Positions 33,727-41,857 of a stretch of DNA of 43,425 nucleotides are shown piece after piece; position 1 is the stretch's first letter, and the number at the start of each line of letters is the position of its first letter. Source of the stretch: Mucilaginibacter sp. (GTDB lineage: Bacteria > Bacteroidota > Bacteroidia > Sphingobacteriales > Sphingobacteriaceae); the NCBI GenBank assembly GCA_030445275.1, contig JAUCSE010000015.1:1-43425 (forward strand), written 5' to 3'. The position numbers and the translations under genes are program-made. The notes beneath the pieces were generated by a model that was not told where the DNA came from, did not search any database, and worked only from the letters and a program-made list of their open reading frames with translations.

Positions 33727-33789
33727 ATGGAAAGTTTTATCATTTTGAGTTTATTGATTGGCGCTGCGGGCCAGATCGCAAAAATGTGA
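33727..33789 (+). CDS. Possible 20-aa peptide or gene remnant
   Basis: This ATG opens a hydrophobic 20-codon frame (MESFIILSLLIGAAGQIAKM) after a promoter at 33607-33637. Its upstream 37 nt (33693-33729) match the leader of the lipoprotein gene at 36942 in about 32 positions. It may be the truncated remnant of a paralogous lipoprotein gene, or a small membrane peptide. Length alone gives little support. Confidence 0.3.
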   Translation: MESFIILSLLIGAAGQIAKM

Positions 33790-33856
33790 ACAAGGGAGTT
33801 CCTTTATGTTGCTCCCCAATTATTAGGGTGAAGCTAGAGTAAATAAATTTGTCACC

Positions 33857-33897
33857 GCCTTCACAACCTCGAGCGCCCCGCTTGCGGTTGTGAAGGC
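33857..33897. terminator. Hairpin after the response regulator gene
   Basis: GCCTTCACAACC and GGTTGTGAAGGC form a perfect 12-bp stem with a 17-nt loop, 5 nt after the stop of the minus-strand gene. A T-run is weak, so the terminator reading is plausible but not certain. Confidence 0.5.
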
Positions 33898-33901
33898 TCC
33901 C

Positions 33902-34546
33902 CTACATATTTGACAATAATTTTTGCTGCACAGCGGCCATTAATAGCTCTGCAGTATTTTTTACATCAAACTTTTGCAGCAGATTTTTCCGGTGAGTATC
34001 AACGGTTAAGGGACTCAGGAACAATTCGGCAGCAATGGCAGCGGTGGTTTTGCCCTGGGCCAACAGCTGCAGTATCTGTTTTTCTCTTTTGGTGATAGAG
34101 GCTACTTCACCAAGTTCGGCTTTTGACGGGCGCGCCATAATCTCTTTGGCCTCTTTACTGAAGGTAACCCGGCCATCCAGGGCCTCGTGTATGCAGGTGA
34201 GCAGTTCATCAGGCGAAACATTTTTTAATAAATAACCGCTGGCCCCGTTTTGCAGCATCTGGAGCATTATACTCCGCTCAACCTGGTTGCTCAGGCCCAG
34301 CACAATGGTTTTGGGCGATATCTTTTTTATTTCTTTACACAGTTCAATGCCGTTGGCATCGGGCAAACTAATGTCAAGCAATACCAGGTGCGCTTCGTTC
34401 TGGCTTAAAAAAGAGATAAACTCCCGTCCTTTTATAAAGCTTACAGCGGTATAAAAGGCAGCTTCGGGCTTCAATAATGTTTTCAGGCCTTCAATCACCA
34501 TCGGATGATCGTCAACAATGGCAAGTACAATTTTATCCTGCTGCAT
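33902..34546 (-). CDS. NarL/FixJ-type response regulator
   Basis: The protein has 214 residues from the ATG at 34546. The receiver domain has an acidic pocket at Asp12/Asp13 and phosphoacceptor Asp58 (LVLLDISLPD). A LuxR-type helix-turn-helix is at about 150-210 (TKREKQILQLLAQGKTTAAI...LSPLTVDTHRKNL). The longer reading from 34576 would start inside the kinase gene with no support from the domain. It overlaps the kinase 3' end by 14 nt, so the pair is one operon and likely cognate. Confidence 0.92.
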   Translation of the reverse strand: MQQDKIVLAIVDDHPMVIEGLKTLLKPEAAFYTAVSFIKGREFISFLSQNEAHLVLLDISLPDANGIELCKEIKKISPKTIVLGLSNQVERSIMLQMLQNGASGYLLKNVSPDELLTCIHEALDGRVTFSKEAKEIMARPSKAELGEVASITKREKQILQLLAQGKTTAAIAAELFLSPLTVDTHRKNLLQKFDVKNTAELLMAAVQQKLLSNM

Positions 34547-36494
34547 CCAATTCAATATTAATAGTGGTACCCTCATTAATCACCGATTCCAGATCCATTT
34601 TTCCCTTCATATAATCTACCCGGCTTTTAATATTGCTAAAACCTATTCCTTCGGTATTTGAAATGGTCGAGGTATCAAAGCCCTTGCCGTTATCTTCTAC
34701 GGTAATTAAAAAAACATCATTATTCTGGCTGCATTGCAACACGATCTTGCTGGCCCCCGCGTGGCGCACCGCATTGGATAAAAGCTCTTGCACAATGCGA
34801 TAAATATTGGCTTGTATAACCGCCGACATATCCTTCCTGATGTCATATGCCTGGAATTTGATCTGCGTTTGCTCGCTCATCAATGATTCGCAAAGGTCGC
34901 GCAGGGCGGGTTCCAGGCCCAGCCTGATCAGGCTTTCGGGCATCATGTTACGGGCTATGCGCCGCAGTTCTGTTACGGAATGGTCCAGTTGCAGGATCAC
35001 GCCATCCAGGTTCTGTTCGCCCCCTGCTTTTGCCTGCCCCGAGAGCTTTATTTTGATACCGGAGAGCATGCCCCCCAGGCCATCATGCAGGTCTCGGGCC
35101 ACGCGCTGCCGCTCCCGCTCTTCACCCGTAAGCATGGCTTGTGTAAATTGTAGTTTTTGCTGCTGATCTTTCTCTTTTAGCAGCTGCTGATAGTTCAATT
35201 CCTTTTGTTGTGCCAGCTTTTTGCTGTTGCGGAAGTAAAAGATGAGCAATGAAACGATGATGAGCAGGGTAATACTGGCAATACCAAGCACCCAATTGGT
35301 AAGGGTGGCTTTCTGCCTGCCAACTTCAAGCTCCGCTATCTTTTTTTGTTTTTCGGCGGTCTGGTACTTTATATCCAAAGCGTTCATTTTGGTTTCCAGG
35401 GTGCTCCGGGATATACTGTCACTTAAGGAACTATACCGTTTCATCCAGTCGTACGCCTCGGCTTTATTCTCCAAACCTACGTTGGCTAAAGCCAGGCAAT
35501 AAAACAACTGCGACCGGTTGCTGGCCAGGTTCATAAATGGTTTACGATGCGAAAGGTCGAGCGCTACATCCTTTGCCTGCTGAAAATCTTTCTTATTGTA
35601 CAGCGCATAAAACTTTTGCATCAGCAGCCGTTGTTCCAAAAAATCCTGCTTTAATTGTTGTGCTAGCTGAATACCCTTATTAATAGTAGCAAGCGACTGC
35701 TCAAACTGCCCTGCAACGGTAAGCCGCATACCCTCGGCGGCATAATAATCAAGCCAGGCATCAGATTCGGGATAGGGCTTTAATAAGGCTTTCATGCTAT
35801 CCAGCACGGCCGCTGCTTCTGTTGCTTTGCCCGATAAGGTATAATTCTCTGACAGGGTTTGATAGGCCGATGCCAGGAAGTGTGATGCCCCGGGAGCTGA
35901 CTTTAAGGTTTGAATAGCTTTAAACTGGTAAACCTCGGCTTTTTTAAAATCATTTAAATTTTTAAACGCAAAGGAAATATCCAGGTAGTACTTGCCCAGA
36001 TACCCCCTGTTGCCTGATTGTTCTGCCAGCGGGATGGCTTTGTTCAGCAAGATATCGACGAACGATTCCGCATCGTCATTGGCAATTTGCAACAACCTGG
36101 CGTAGTCACGCCAGCACCTGGAGCGGACAAGGAGGGCATCCGGTGTTTTGTATGATTTTAGAGCCTGTTCGGCATTTAAATACATTTTCATGGCCGAATC
36201 AGGGTGACTTTTGGAGGTTGACCCTGCCGCGAAAAACAAATAAACAGCCTGCATATATTTATCGTTTTTAACATATTTATGCCCCAGTTGTAAATATTGT
36301 TTGGATTTTACAGAATCTGACTGCATAAAGCATTCTGAAATCATAAAGCTGTTTTTGGCCTTGGCACTATCAGCTATAGGCTTTTTTAGCGATTGCATCA
36401 AACTATCAATATAATGCTGCGCGTTAAGTGGCACTTGTGCCCTGCTGCCTAATGCGATGGTCAAAAAAACGATAAAACTGTAATATTTTTTCAT
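34533..36494 (-). CDS. TPR-containing sensor histidine kinase (HisKA_3)
   Basis: The protein has 653 residues: a signal peptide (MKKYYSFIVFLTIALGSRAQ), a TPR-rich periplasmic sensor region (about 30-380), one membrane helix (about 400-420), a coiled coil, then the HisKA_3 domain with His470 (ARDLHDGLGG) and a HATPase domain with N574 (LSNAVRHA) and the G box DNGKGFD (601-607). This architecture is typical for Bacteroidetes NarL-system kinases. The signal sensed is unknown. A putative NarL-type site lies about 190 nt upstream. Confidence 0.92.
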   Translation of the reverse strand: MKKYYSFIVFLTIALGSRAQVPLNAQHYIDSLMQSLKKPIADSAKAKNSFMISECFMQSDSVKSKQYLQLGHKYVKNDKYMQAVYLFFAAGSTSKSHPDSAMKMYLNAEQALKSYKTPDALLVRSRCWRDYARLLQIANDDAESFVDILLNKAIPLAEQSGNRGYLGKYYLDISFAFKNLNDFKKAEVYQFKAIQTLKSAPGASHFLASAYQTLSENYTLSGKATEAAAVLDSMKALLKPYPESDAWLDYYAAEGMRLTVAGQFEQSLATINKGIQLAQQLKQDFLEQRLLMQKFYALYNKKDFQQAKDVALDLSHRKPFMNLASNRSQLFYCLALANVGLENKAEAYDWMKRYSSLSDSISRSTLETKMNALDIKYQTAEKQKKIAELEVGRQKATLTNWVLGIASITLLIIVSLLIFYFRNSKKLAQQKELNYQQLLKEKDQQQKLQFTQAMLTGEERERQRVARDLHDGLGGMLSGIKIKLSGQAKAGGEQNLDGVILQLDHSVTELRRIARNMMPESLIRLGLEPALRDLCESLMSEQTQIKFQAYDIRKDMSAVIQANIYRIVQELLSNAVRHAGASKIVLQCSQNNDVFLITVEDNGKGFDTSTISNTEGIGFSNIKSRVDYMKGKMDLESVINEGTTINIELDAAG

Positions 36495-36684
36495 CTGGTT
36501 TATGTAAGAATTTAGGTGTTTACCTGACCAATACAGGCCTGGATTATTAGTTATGCTTTCATTGATGTTTTATCCGTTATCCAAATTGCCCGTTATGTTC
36601 CATGCTTTATCCAGTCCCTTAAATAAAAAATCTGCCGCATGATTGCCTTTATGCAAAGTTGAATTATTTACAAAGTATTAAAAA

Positions 36685-36700
36685 TACCTAACTATAGGTA
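36685..36700. promoter_or_regulatory. NarL-type 7-2-7 operator candidate
   Basis: TACCTAA-CT-ATAGGTA matches the TACYYMT-N2-AKRRGTA arrangement of NarL sites at 13 of 14 positions. A second CCTA-N3-TAGG lies at 36768-36778. The site lies between the kinase gene and the divergent lipoprotein gene. Confidence 0.5.
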
Positions 36701-36724
36701 TAAAAAAATACCAAATATGCCCGA

Positions 36725-36755
36725 TTGATTGCCTTTGCCGACAAATATACCTTTG
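36725..36755 (+). promoter_or_regulatory. Full Bacteroidetes promoter of the small lipoprotein gene
   Basis: TTG (36725-36727), 20 nt, TACCTTTG (36748-36755). The leader to the ATG at 36942 would be about 180 nt and includes a CCTA-N3-TAGG palindrome near its start and a GC hairpin at about 36871-36884. Apart from the regulatory sites, the 447-bp gap 36495-36941 holds no gene. Confidence 0.55.
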
Positions 36756-36941
36756 AAATGCCTATTCCCTAAAATAGGTAGCGCTCCGGCAAACTGATGA
36801 AAACAAGGGGCTGCACAGGAATAATATGAACGATAATAACAGCTATTAACATTACCGGTAATAACATACCCGCCCATGCCGGGCAGGCAAGACTATGGAA
36901 AATTTACAATTAATAATCACAAACAATTTAAAACAACTCTT

Positions 36942-37412
36942 ATGAAAAAAGCAATTTTATGGGTAAACCTTATCCTACTGGGCGTATTGGTATTTAGCGG
37001 ATGCTCCAGCAAAAAAAATGACCCTGCACCTACTCCAACTACAACTCAGAAAAACATGAAGTTCACGATTACAACTACCGGTCTGCTGGCTTCTGATGAT
37101 TTTGATTTGGCCGTTGTAGGAAGTACAGCTCAGGGAACCACGACAACCATTTTTAAATTAAATGGAGTTGTGCAAAGCAATCAAACATCCCTTGTTATTA
37201 CAAACGAACAATTAAGGGCTGGACAGGTAGTTATAGAAACAACCACACCAATATATCTTGCGGCTTTTTCTGCTAGTGGGTTTAGCGCCACTAATGGTCA
37301 TAGTTTTACTTTTAAAATGGAGCCGTCAATTGACGGAGTGGCACAGGCTACCGTAAATAAAACGGTTACCACTACGGTATATACTGCTGATTTTCAATAT
37401 AAGGCACAGTAA
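36942..37412 (+). CDS. Small lipoprotein of unknown function
   Basis: The protein has 156 residues from the ATG at 36942. The lipobox VFSGC gives Cys21. A Thr-rich linker (PAPTPTTTQ) and a beta-rich, Ser/Thr/Gly-rich domain follow. I do not recognise the family. The upstream ATG at 36876 would put 22 charged residues before the signal and is rejected. It is divergent from the kinase operon and has the NarL-type site in its promoter region, so it may be a target. A strong hairpin terminator follows. Confidence 0.75.
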   Translation: MKKAILWVNLILLGVLVFSGCSSKKNDPAPTPTTTQKNMKFTITTTGLLASDDFDLAVVGSTAQGTTTTIFKLNGVVQSNQTSLVITNEQLRAGQVVIETTTPIYLAAFSASGFSATNGHSFTFKMEPSIDGVAQATVNKTVTTTVYTADFQYKAQ

Positions 37413-37447
37413 TAAAAAATAACCTTCCCTTATTACGGTTAAATTTT

Positions 37448-37480
37448 AAACAAGCGCGGGTATGCAGCCCGCGCTTGTTT
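37448..37480 (+). terminator. Terminator after the small lipoprotein gene
   Basis: AAACAAGCGCGGG and CCCGCGCTTGTTT form a perfect 13-bp stem around a 7-nt loop, 36 nt after the stop. A- and T-rich stem ends suit a rho-independent terminator. Confidence 0.8.
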
Positions 37481-37512
37481 GTATGTCGTATATTTTACTC
37501 ACCCGGTCATCT

Positions 37513-37526
37513 CCGCCAGCCGGCGG
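37513..37526. repeat. CCGCC-N4-GGCGG hairpin
   Basis: CCGCCAGCCGGCGG, related to the stems at 20421 and 20497. It lies in the 335-bp gap 37413-37747, which otherwise holds a terminator, a family A repeat and GC-rich sequence without a gene. Confidence 0.5.
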
Positions 37527-37605
37527 ATGGACCACCCTCTTCGCCTGCAGCGGAAAGGGTTTTGAAAATAGATCAAGGAGCAAGGATAAATGGATAAAAG
37601 AAATT

Positions 37606-37681
37606 GACATCCTGAGGAACGAAGGATCTATTCGTGAAGATGCATGGTGTTTAATAGATGCTTCACTCCGTTCAGCATGAC
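37606..37681. repeat. Palindromic repeat, family A, copy 5
   Basis: This 76-nt copy has the first base pair of the left arm changed (GACATCCTGAGGAACGAAGG) and an intact right arm ending GTTCAGCATGAC. The 20-nt core is unlike those of the other copies. Confidence 0.85.
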
Positions 37682-37747
37682 AAATCCCTTTTTTGCGCGG
37701 CCGCGAGAGGCCATACTTGGCCTGCTTGCGCCAGCCAGGCTTCTGAG

Positions 37748-38278
37748 CTATTGTTTAATCAATTGAATATCGAAATGAAGTTTAATCTCCTCGCCAATCA
37801 TTAATCCCCCGGTTTCGGTTAGCATGGTCCAGGTAAGGCCATAATCTTTCCGGTTAATTTTGCCGTTAACCTCAAACCCGGCCCTGGTATCGCCATTGCG
37901 TCCTTTGCCGGTGCCTGTAAACGCTGTTTGCAGCACAATATGTCTGGTGATTTGGCGTATGGTTAGGTTGCCGGTAAGTTCATAATCGTCGGCTTGCTTT
38001 TGCAGCAAACCATTAAAACTGATCTGCGGGAATTGAGCGGTGTCAAAAAACTCAGCTCCCTTCAAATGGCCATCCCTGGCTTCCTGATTGGTATATATGC
38101 TGTTTGCATCAATCACCAAACTAATTTCCGCGTTATCGAAGTTTTCATTTGGGCTGATTACTTCGCCGTTAAATATTTTAAAAGTGCCGGCAATAGTTGA
38201 TATAGCCAAGTGTTTTACCTTGAACTGTACTTCGGAGTGAATAGGGTCAATTACCCATGTTGATTTTGTGTTTTCCAT
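37748..38278 (-). CDS. YceI family protein
   Basis: The protein has 176 residues and the lipocalin-like YceI fold that binds polyisoprenoids or similar lipids. Typical stretches are WVIDPIHSEVQFKVKHL, GTFKIFNGEV and DYGLTW near the end. There is no signal peptide, so this member is cytoplasmic, unlike E. coli YceI. It has a -7 box at 38298-38305 on the minus strand. A Crp/Fnr regulator gene lies 91 nt upstream on the same strand and may regulate it. Confidence 0.9.
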   Translation of the reverse strand: MENTKSTWVIDPIHSEVQFKVKHLAISTIAGTFKIFNGEVISPNENFDNAEISLVIDANSIYTNQEARDGHLKGAEFFDTAQFPQISFNGLLQKQADDYELTGNLTIRQITRHIVLQTAFTGTGKGRNGDTRAGFEVNGKINRKDYGLTWTMLTETGGLMIGEEIKLHFDIQLIKQ

Positions 38279-38297
38279 GATGATTTTTATTTCAGCA

Positions 38298-38305
38298 CAA
38301 AATTA
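38298..38305 (-). promoter_or_regulatory. -7 box TAATTTTG of the YceI gene
   Basis: On the minus strand this matches TAnnTTTG, 19 nt before the YceI start. Confidence 0.55.
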
Positions 38306-38369
38306 AAACAGGGGCTCCCGGTGCACGATGAACCAGGTTATGAAATGGAGGGAGAATTATTGAACCAGT

Positions 38370-38957
38370 TTAAGATTTTCCTTGTAACAGCCTTTTACGG
38401 ATCTTGCTGAGAAACTCAGGGGTGATGCCCAGATAGGAAGCGATGTATTTTTGAGCGATGTACTGATCAATTTTGGGAAATCTCAATTGAAATTTTACAT
38501 ACCGTTCTTCGGCGGTTAGGGAGTAACTTTCAATAAAGCGCAGCTGTTGCCTGATAAGCGAGGTTTGAAAAGTGATGCGGAAATAGCGTTCAAACTTGGG
38601 ATATTTTTCAAACAACTGATCCTGTGCCGACCGGGGCAGCAGCAGCAGTTCGCCATCGGTCAGTCCTTTGGTCGAATAAATTGTCCTGGGATCCTGGCTC
38701 AGGCTAAACAGATCGCCGCTCCACCAGTTTTGCGCGGCAAATTGAACCACATGGTCATCACCCTCCTGATCGGTATAGTAGCTCATGATATAGCCTGCAT
38801 TTACAAACATGATATAACGGGCAATATCGCCGCTTTTTACAATCAGTTCATCCTGCTTAAACGGTCTTGAAATTAAAACCGACTCCAGGTACGCGGCCTC
38901 ATTTTCGTCGAGCTGAACATGTTCATTAATATTGGAAAGGATGGGGGCACTATTCAT
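38370..38957 (-). CDS. Crp/Fnr family transcriptional regulator
   Basis: The protein has 195 residues: a cyclic-nucleotide-binding-like beta-barrel (about 15-130) and a C-terminal helix-turn-helix (about 160-190, IAQKYIASYLGITPEFLSKI). No Cys cluster is visible, so it is not an Fnr-type oxygen sensor; residues for cAMP binding are not clear. Such regulators are common beside small metabolic genes in Bacteroidetes, and the ligand is unknown. Confidence 0.88.
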   Translation of the reverse strand: MNSAPILSNINEHVQLDENEAAYLESVLISRPFKQDELIVKSGDIARYIMFVNAGYIMSYYTDQEGDDHVVQFAAQNWWSGDLFSLSQDPRTIYSTKGLTDGELLLLPRSAQDQLFEKYPKFERYFRITFQTSLIRQQLRFIESYSLTAEERYVKFQLRFPKIDQYIAQKYIASYLGITPEFLSKIRKRLLQGKS

Positions 38958-39006
38958 TTGCTCAAATTAAAAAGCAAAGTAACCAAATTTTATGATTTGT
39001 TGCTGT

Positions 39007-39066
39007 CGCTTGTGGTGCTGTACAATTGACACAAGGTAGCATTGCTAATCATGGTGACCACAAGCG
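39007..39066. repeat. Inverted repeat CGCTTGTGGT / ACCACAAGCG
   Basis: Perfect 10-bp arms are 40 nt apart in the 238-bp gap between the divergent Crp/Fnr and DUF3078 genes. It could be a decayed repeat or a regulator site. Confidence 0.4.
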
Positions 39067-39195
39067 GGGGCACATGCCTTTATAATACCTCGTCTCAAGC
39101 CCTATTCCCGCCAAAAACTCAAATTATTTAAAACCACACTGCTGATTTTTTATTAATCTGTTATAAAAGAAGATTTTTGCTTTAATTTGTCGTCT

Positions 39196-40227
39196 ATGAT
39201 AAAAACCAGATTTGGACTACTTTTACTGGTATCAATTACCCTGGGCATTTCGGCCAAAGCACAACAAACGGATACGTTAAAAAAAGATACTATCAAAATT
39301 GATACCGCGCAGATCAATAAATACCGGATAGATTCGCGCAGAAATGCTATCCCTACCCGGGTACGGCCGGTACTGTTGCAAAGAGCACAGGTACCGTTTA
39401 CCATGCTTGACTATAAGATAAACTACTGGAAAAAAACGATCACATTCGGGCTTAATTTCAGTCAGTCGGCATTTAGCAACAATTATAGTGCGGGTGGTGT
39501 AAATGCGGTTGCATTGGGAACAAACTTTATTTATCATACCGAATATAACAAGGCCCCATTCAGTTATGTATCTGAATTGAACCTACAGTATGGCGTATCA
39601 AAAAATAAAGATCAGGGTAAACGTAAAACCAACGACCGTATATACTTTGATAATAAACTGGCCTCGCAATTATCCAAACACTGGTATATTTTCGGGTCCT
39701 TAACTTTTGAGTCGCAATTTGATAAGGGTTTCAACTATAACTATACCGATCCTACAACCGGCCAGGTGCTGGATAGGGCATTAATATCCAATTTTATGTC
39801 GCCGGGTTATTTAACAGAGTCTGTCGGTTTTGAGTATAAACCAGCCCCTTATTTCGATCTGCGTTTAGGTACGGGTACAGCCAAGCAAACATTTGTTTTA
39901 AATAAAAAGATCATTCAATATCAACCCGATAATTATGGGGTAGATTCTCTGCATACCGTAAGGAACGACCTGGCTTTCCAATTGGTAGCCTTATTTGATA
40001 AGGATATCATGAAAAACGTGCATTTAAACACGCGTTATGCTTTGTTTATACCCTACGGGCAGTCGCTTGCTTATATCACCCACCGGGTTGATATGGTTTT
40101 AGCTGCACGGGTAAACAGACTGATAAGCGTTACTATAAACGGTACCTTGTTGTATGATAAAAACACGTCAAGAGATGTTCAGGCTACTGAGGGTTTGGCA
40201 TTGGGGATGCTGTACCGGTTTCCATAA
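39196..40227 (+). CDS. DUF3078 protein, outer-membrane-type
   Basis: The protein has 343 residues from the ATG at 39196, with a signal peptide (MIKTRFGLLLLVSITLGISAKAQ). The rest is rich in aromatic beta-strands (DYKINYWKKTITFGLNFSQS, GVSKNKDQGKRKTNDRIYF, IYGSLTFESQF-like), as in the Bacteroidetes DUF3078 family, probably a small outer-membrane barrel. The TTG at 39187 used for a longer reading only adds three residues. A degenerate -7 box (GATTTTTG) lies just upstream. Confidence 0.82.
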   Translation: MIKTRFGLLLLVSITLGISAKAQQTDTLKKDTIKIDTAQINKYRIDSRRNAIPTRVRPVLLQRAQVPFTMLDYKINYWKKTITFGLNFSQSAFSNNYSAGGVNAVALGTNFIYHTEYNKAPFSYVSELNLQYGVSKNKDQGKRKTNDRIYFDNKLASQLSKHWYIFGSLTFESQFDKGFNYNYTDPTTGQVLDRALISNFMSPGYLTESVGFEYKPAPYFDLRLGTGTAKQTFVLNKKIIQYQPDNYGVDSLHTVRNDLAFQLVALFDKDIMKNVHLNTRYALFIPYGQSLAYITHRVDMVLAARVNRLISVTINGTLLYDKNTSRDVQATEGLALGMLYRFP

Positions 40228-40317
40228 AAAGGCACCAAACCAGGTAATTTGACAGCCGGCGGTCCAACCCTTTTTAAACCGATAAAAAACCATCAATTCC
40301 CTGTTCATTTGGCGTTA

Positions 40318-40413
40318 TTTTGGATGTTTTTGAACTTTTTTAATGTTTTTTCGATCTTTTTAGTGTGTTTTTCGCACGCTTTTAAGCAGAAAACGATGGT
40401 TTAAAAAGTTTTT
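40318..40413. promoter_or_regulatory. Phased T-tracts, predicted curved DNA
   Basis: Seven T4-T6 tracts start at 40318, 40327, 40336, 40346, 40357, 40368 and 40380; centre spacing is 9.5 to 11.5 nt. An eighth tract at 40409 is about three turns further. Such phasing bends DNA. It lies upstream of the -7 box at 40466. Confidence 0.65.
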
Positions 40414-40465
40414 AGACATCAATGCTACTGTCCTAATTTTATTTACCTGAAACATTTCAAAATCA

Positions 40466-40473
40466 TACCTTTG
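40466..40473 (+). promoter_or_regulatory. -7 box TACCTTTG
   Basis: Matches TAnnTTTG, 27 nt before the ATG at 40501. It lies inside a 19-nt stretch shared with the ffh promoter (TTTCAAAATCATACCTTTG). Confidence 0.6.
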
Positions 40474-40500
40474 GGGCCGTATAAAAAACGCTTATCACAA

Positions 40501-41751
40501 ATGAAAAAAATATACTCCCTTCTATTAGCTGGCTTTTTATGTCCTTTGTTTTCATTGGCACAAAGCAATTATAAACCGGGTTACGTAGTTAACCTTAAAG
40601 GCGATACCCTTAAAGGTGAAATTGATTACAGAGAGTGGAGTAAAACGCCCAAAACAATTATTTTTAAAAATAATACAGGAAAAACGGAAACCTTCTCGGC
40701 CAAAAGCTCAGGAGGGTTCGGAATTAGGGGATTGGAATATTATCGGAGTTTTGTTTTGCATGTAAGTCAGGATGAGGTAGGGATTTCTAATGCACAATCA
40801 TTAAGTGATACCACAACAATTATAGATACTGTTTATTTACGTCTGCTTACTACCGGACCACGTGTTGAACTATATAATTATCAGGATGATATAAAAAACA
40901 GGTTCTACATGGCCGAGGGAAATGCAACCCCGCAGGAATTAATATTCAGGTCGTATTATAAACCCGAGGAGAGCACATCTGTTCAATACAACAACAGGTT
41001 TCATGTTCAACTGCAAAATATAGTTCAAAAATATGCTATAAATACTACCGCCTCAGATAAGTTAGTGGAAAATGCAGAGTACAATAAAAGAGACCTGATA
41101 AAAGTTGCTCAATTCATTAATAATAATAAGTTGCAGATTGGTGTATCAAATCAGATGGGAACCCGGTTTTTTGCAGGTATTGCCGTTGATCATAACAACC
41201 TTAAGTTTAAAGGCGATAACGTATTCGCTAACCAATCCGGCAATTATACCTTTCCCGAAATAACAGCAGGGGTCGATTTATTTTTAAACAAAGTTACTCA
41301 AGCATTATTTTTCAGACTGGCTGTGTCATATACTGCTGATAAATATGCGTTTAGCGCAAGTAGCCCATCAAGTGTTTACAGCATTACCAAGGTTTCAACG
41401 CTATCGTTCAAACGCAATATAATATCAGTTAACCCGCAGGTGGGGTATAATTTTTATAATACTGAAAGCTTAAAGGCGTTCGTAAATTTGGGTATCTCCA
41501 TTCGTCATTCTATATATAACGATTATAAAACGATCGAAACATATGGAAACATTAGCACCAATACCAAAGATAAGGATCCGGAGTTTAATCACTTCGCGAT
41601 AATTTTACCGACAGTAAAGGCCGGCGTATCAATCCATAAACAAATAGAGCTGTTTGTTGGATATTTGCCATCAACGGGCATAAATGCAGCTAATGGTTTT
41701 ACAGTGAAAATCACTACCTACCAGGCCGGTATTAACTATCTTTTTAAATAA
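40501..41751 (+). CDS. Outer-membrane beta-barrel-like protein, unknown function
   Basis: The protein has 416 residues from the ATG at 40501, with a clear signal peptide (MKKIYSLLLAGFLCPLFSLAQ). The first third is a soluble domain (NYKPGYVVNLKGDTLKGEI, about 23-42) seen in many Bacteroidetes proteins. The second half has alternating aromatic beta-strands and ends in YLFK-type residues, as in outer-membrane barrels. An upstream TTG (40471) lies inside the -7 box and is rejected. Function unknown. The curved DNA upstream suggests strong or regulated expression. Confidence 0.75.
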   Translation: MKKIYSLLLAGFLCPLFSLAQSNYKPGYVVNLKGDTLKGEIDYREWSKTPKTIIFKNNTGKTETFSAKSSGGFGIRGLEYYRSFVLHVSQDEVGISNAQSLSDTTTIIDTVYLRLLTTGPRVELYNYQDDIKNRFYMAEGNATPQELIFRSYYKPEESTSVQYNNRFHVQLQNIVQKYAINTTASDKLVENAEYNKRDLIKVAQFINNNKLQIGVSNQMGTRFFAGIAVDHNNLKFKGDNVFANQSGNYTFPEITAGVDLFLNKVTQALFFRLAVSYTADKYAFSASSPSSVYSITKVSTLSFKRNIISVNPQVGYNFYNTESLKAFVNLGISIRHSIYNDYKTIETYGNISTNTKDKDPEFNHFAIILPTVKAGVSIHKQIELFVGYLPSTGINAANGFTVKITTYQAGINYLFK

Positions 41752-41817
41752 GCTAAAGGATAAACTATCCGGCAAAACTGATATGCAAACTCATTTAGCC
41801 GAATAGTTTCAAAATCA

Positions 41818-41825
41818 TACCTTTG
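41818..41825 (+). promoter_or_regulatory. -7 box TACCTTTG of ffh
   Basis: Matches TAnnTTTG, 32 nt before the ffh ATG; it lies inside the 19-nt stretch shared with 40455-40473. Confidence 0.6.
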
Positions 41826-41857
41826 TATCCTTTAAAAGATTAAAGTTTTTTATAATA

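Noticed and set aside
5227..37681. CRISPR array
   Set aside because: The palindromic repeats have constant-length variable cores, but each copy is single, far from the next, and no cas genes are present.
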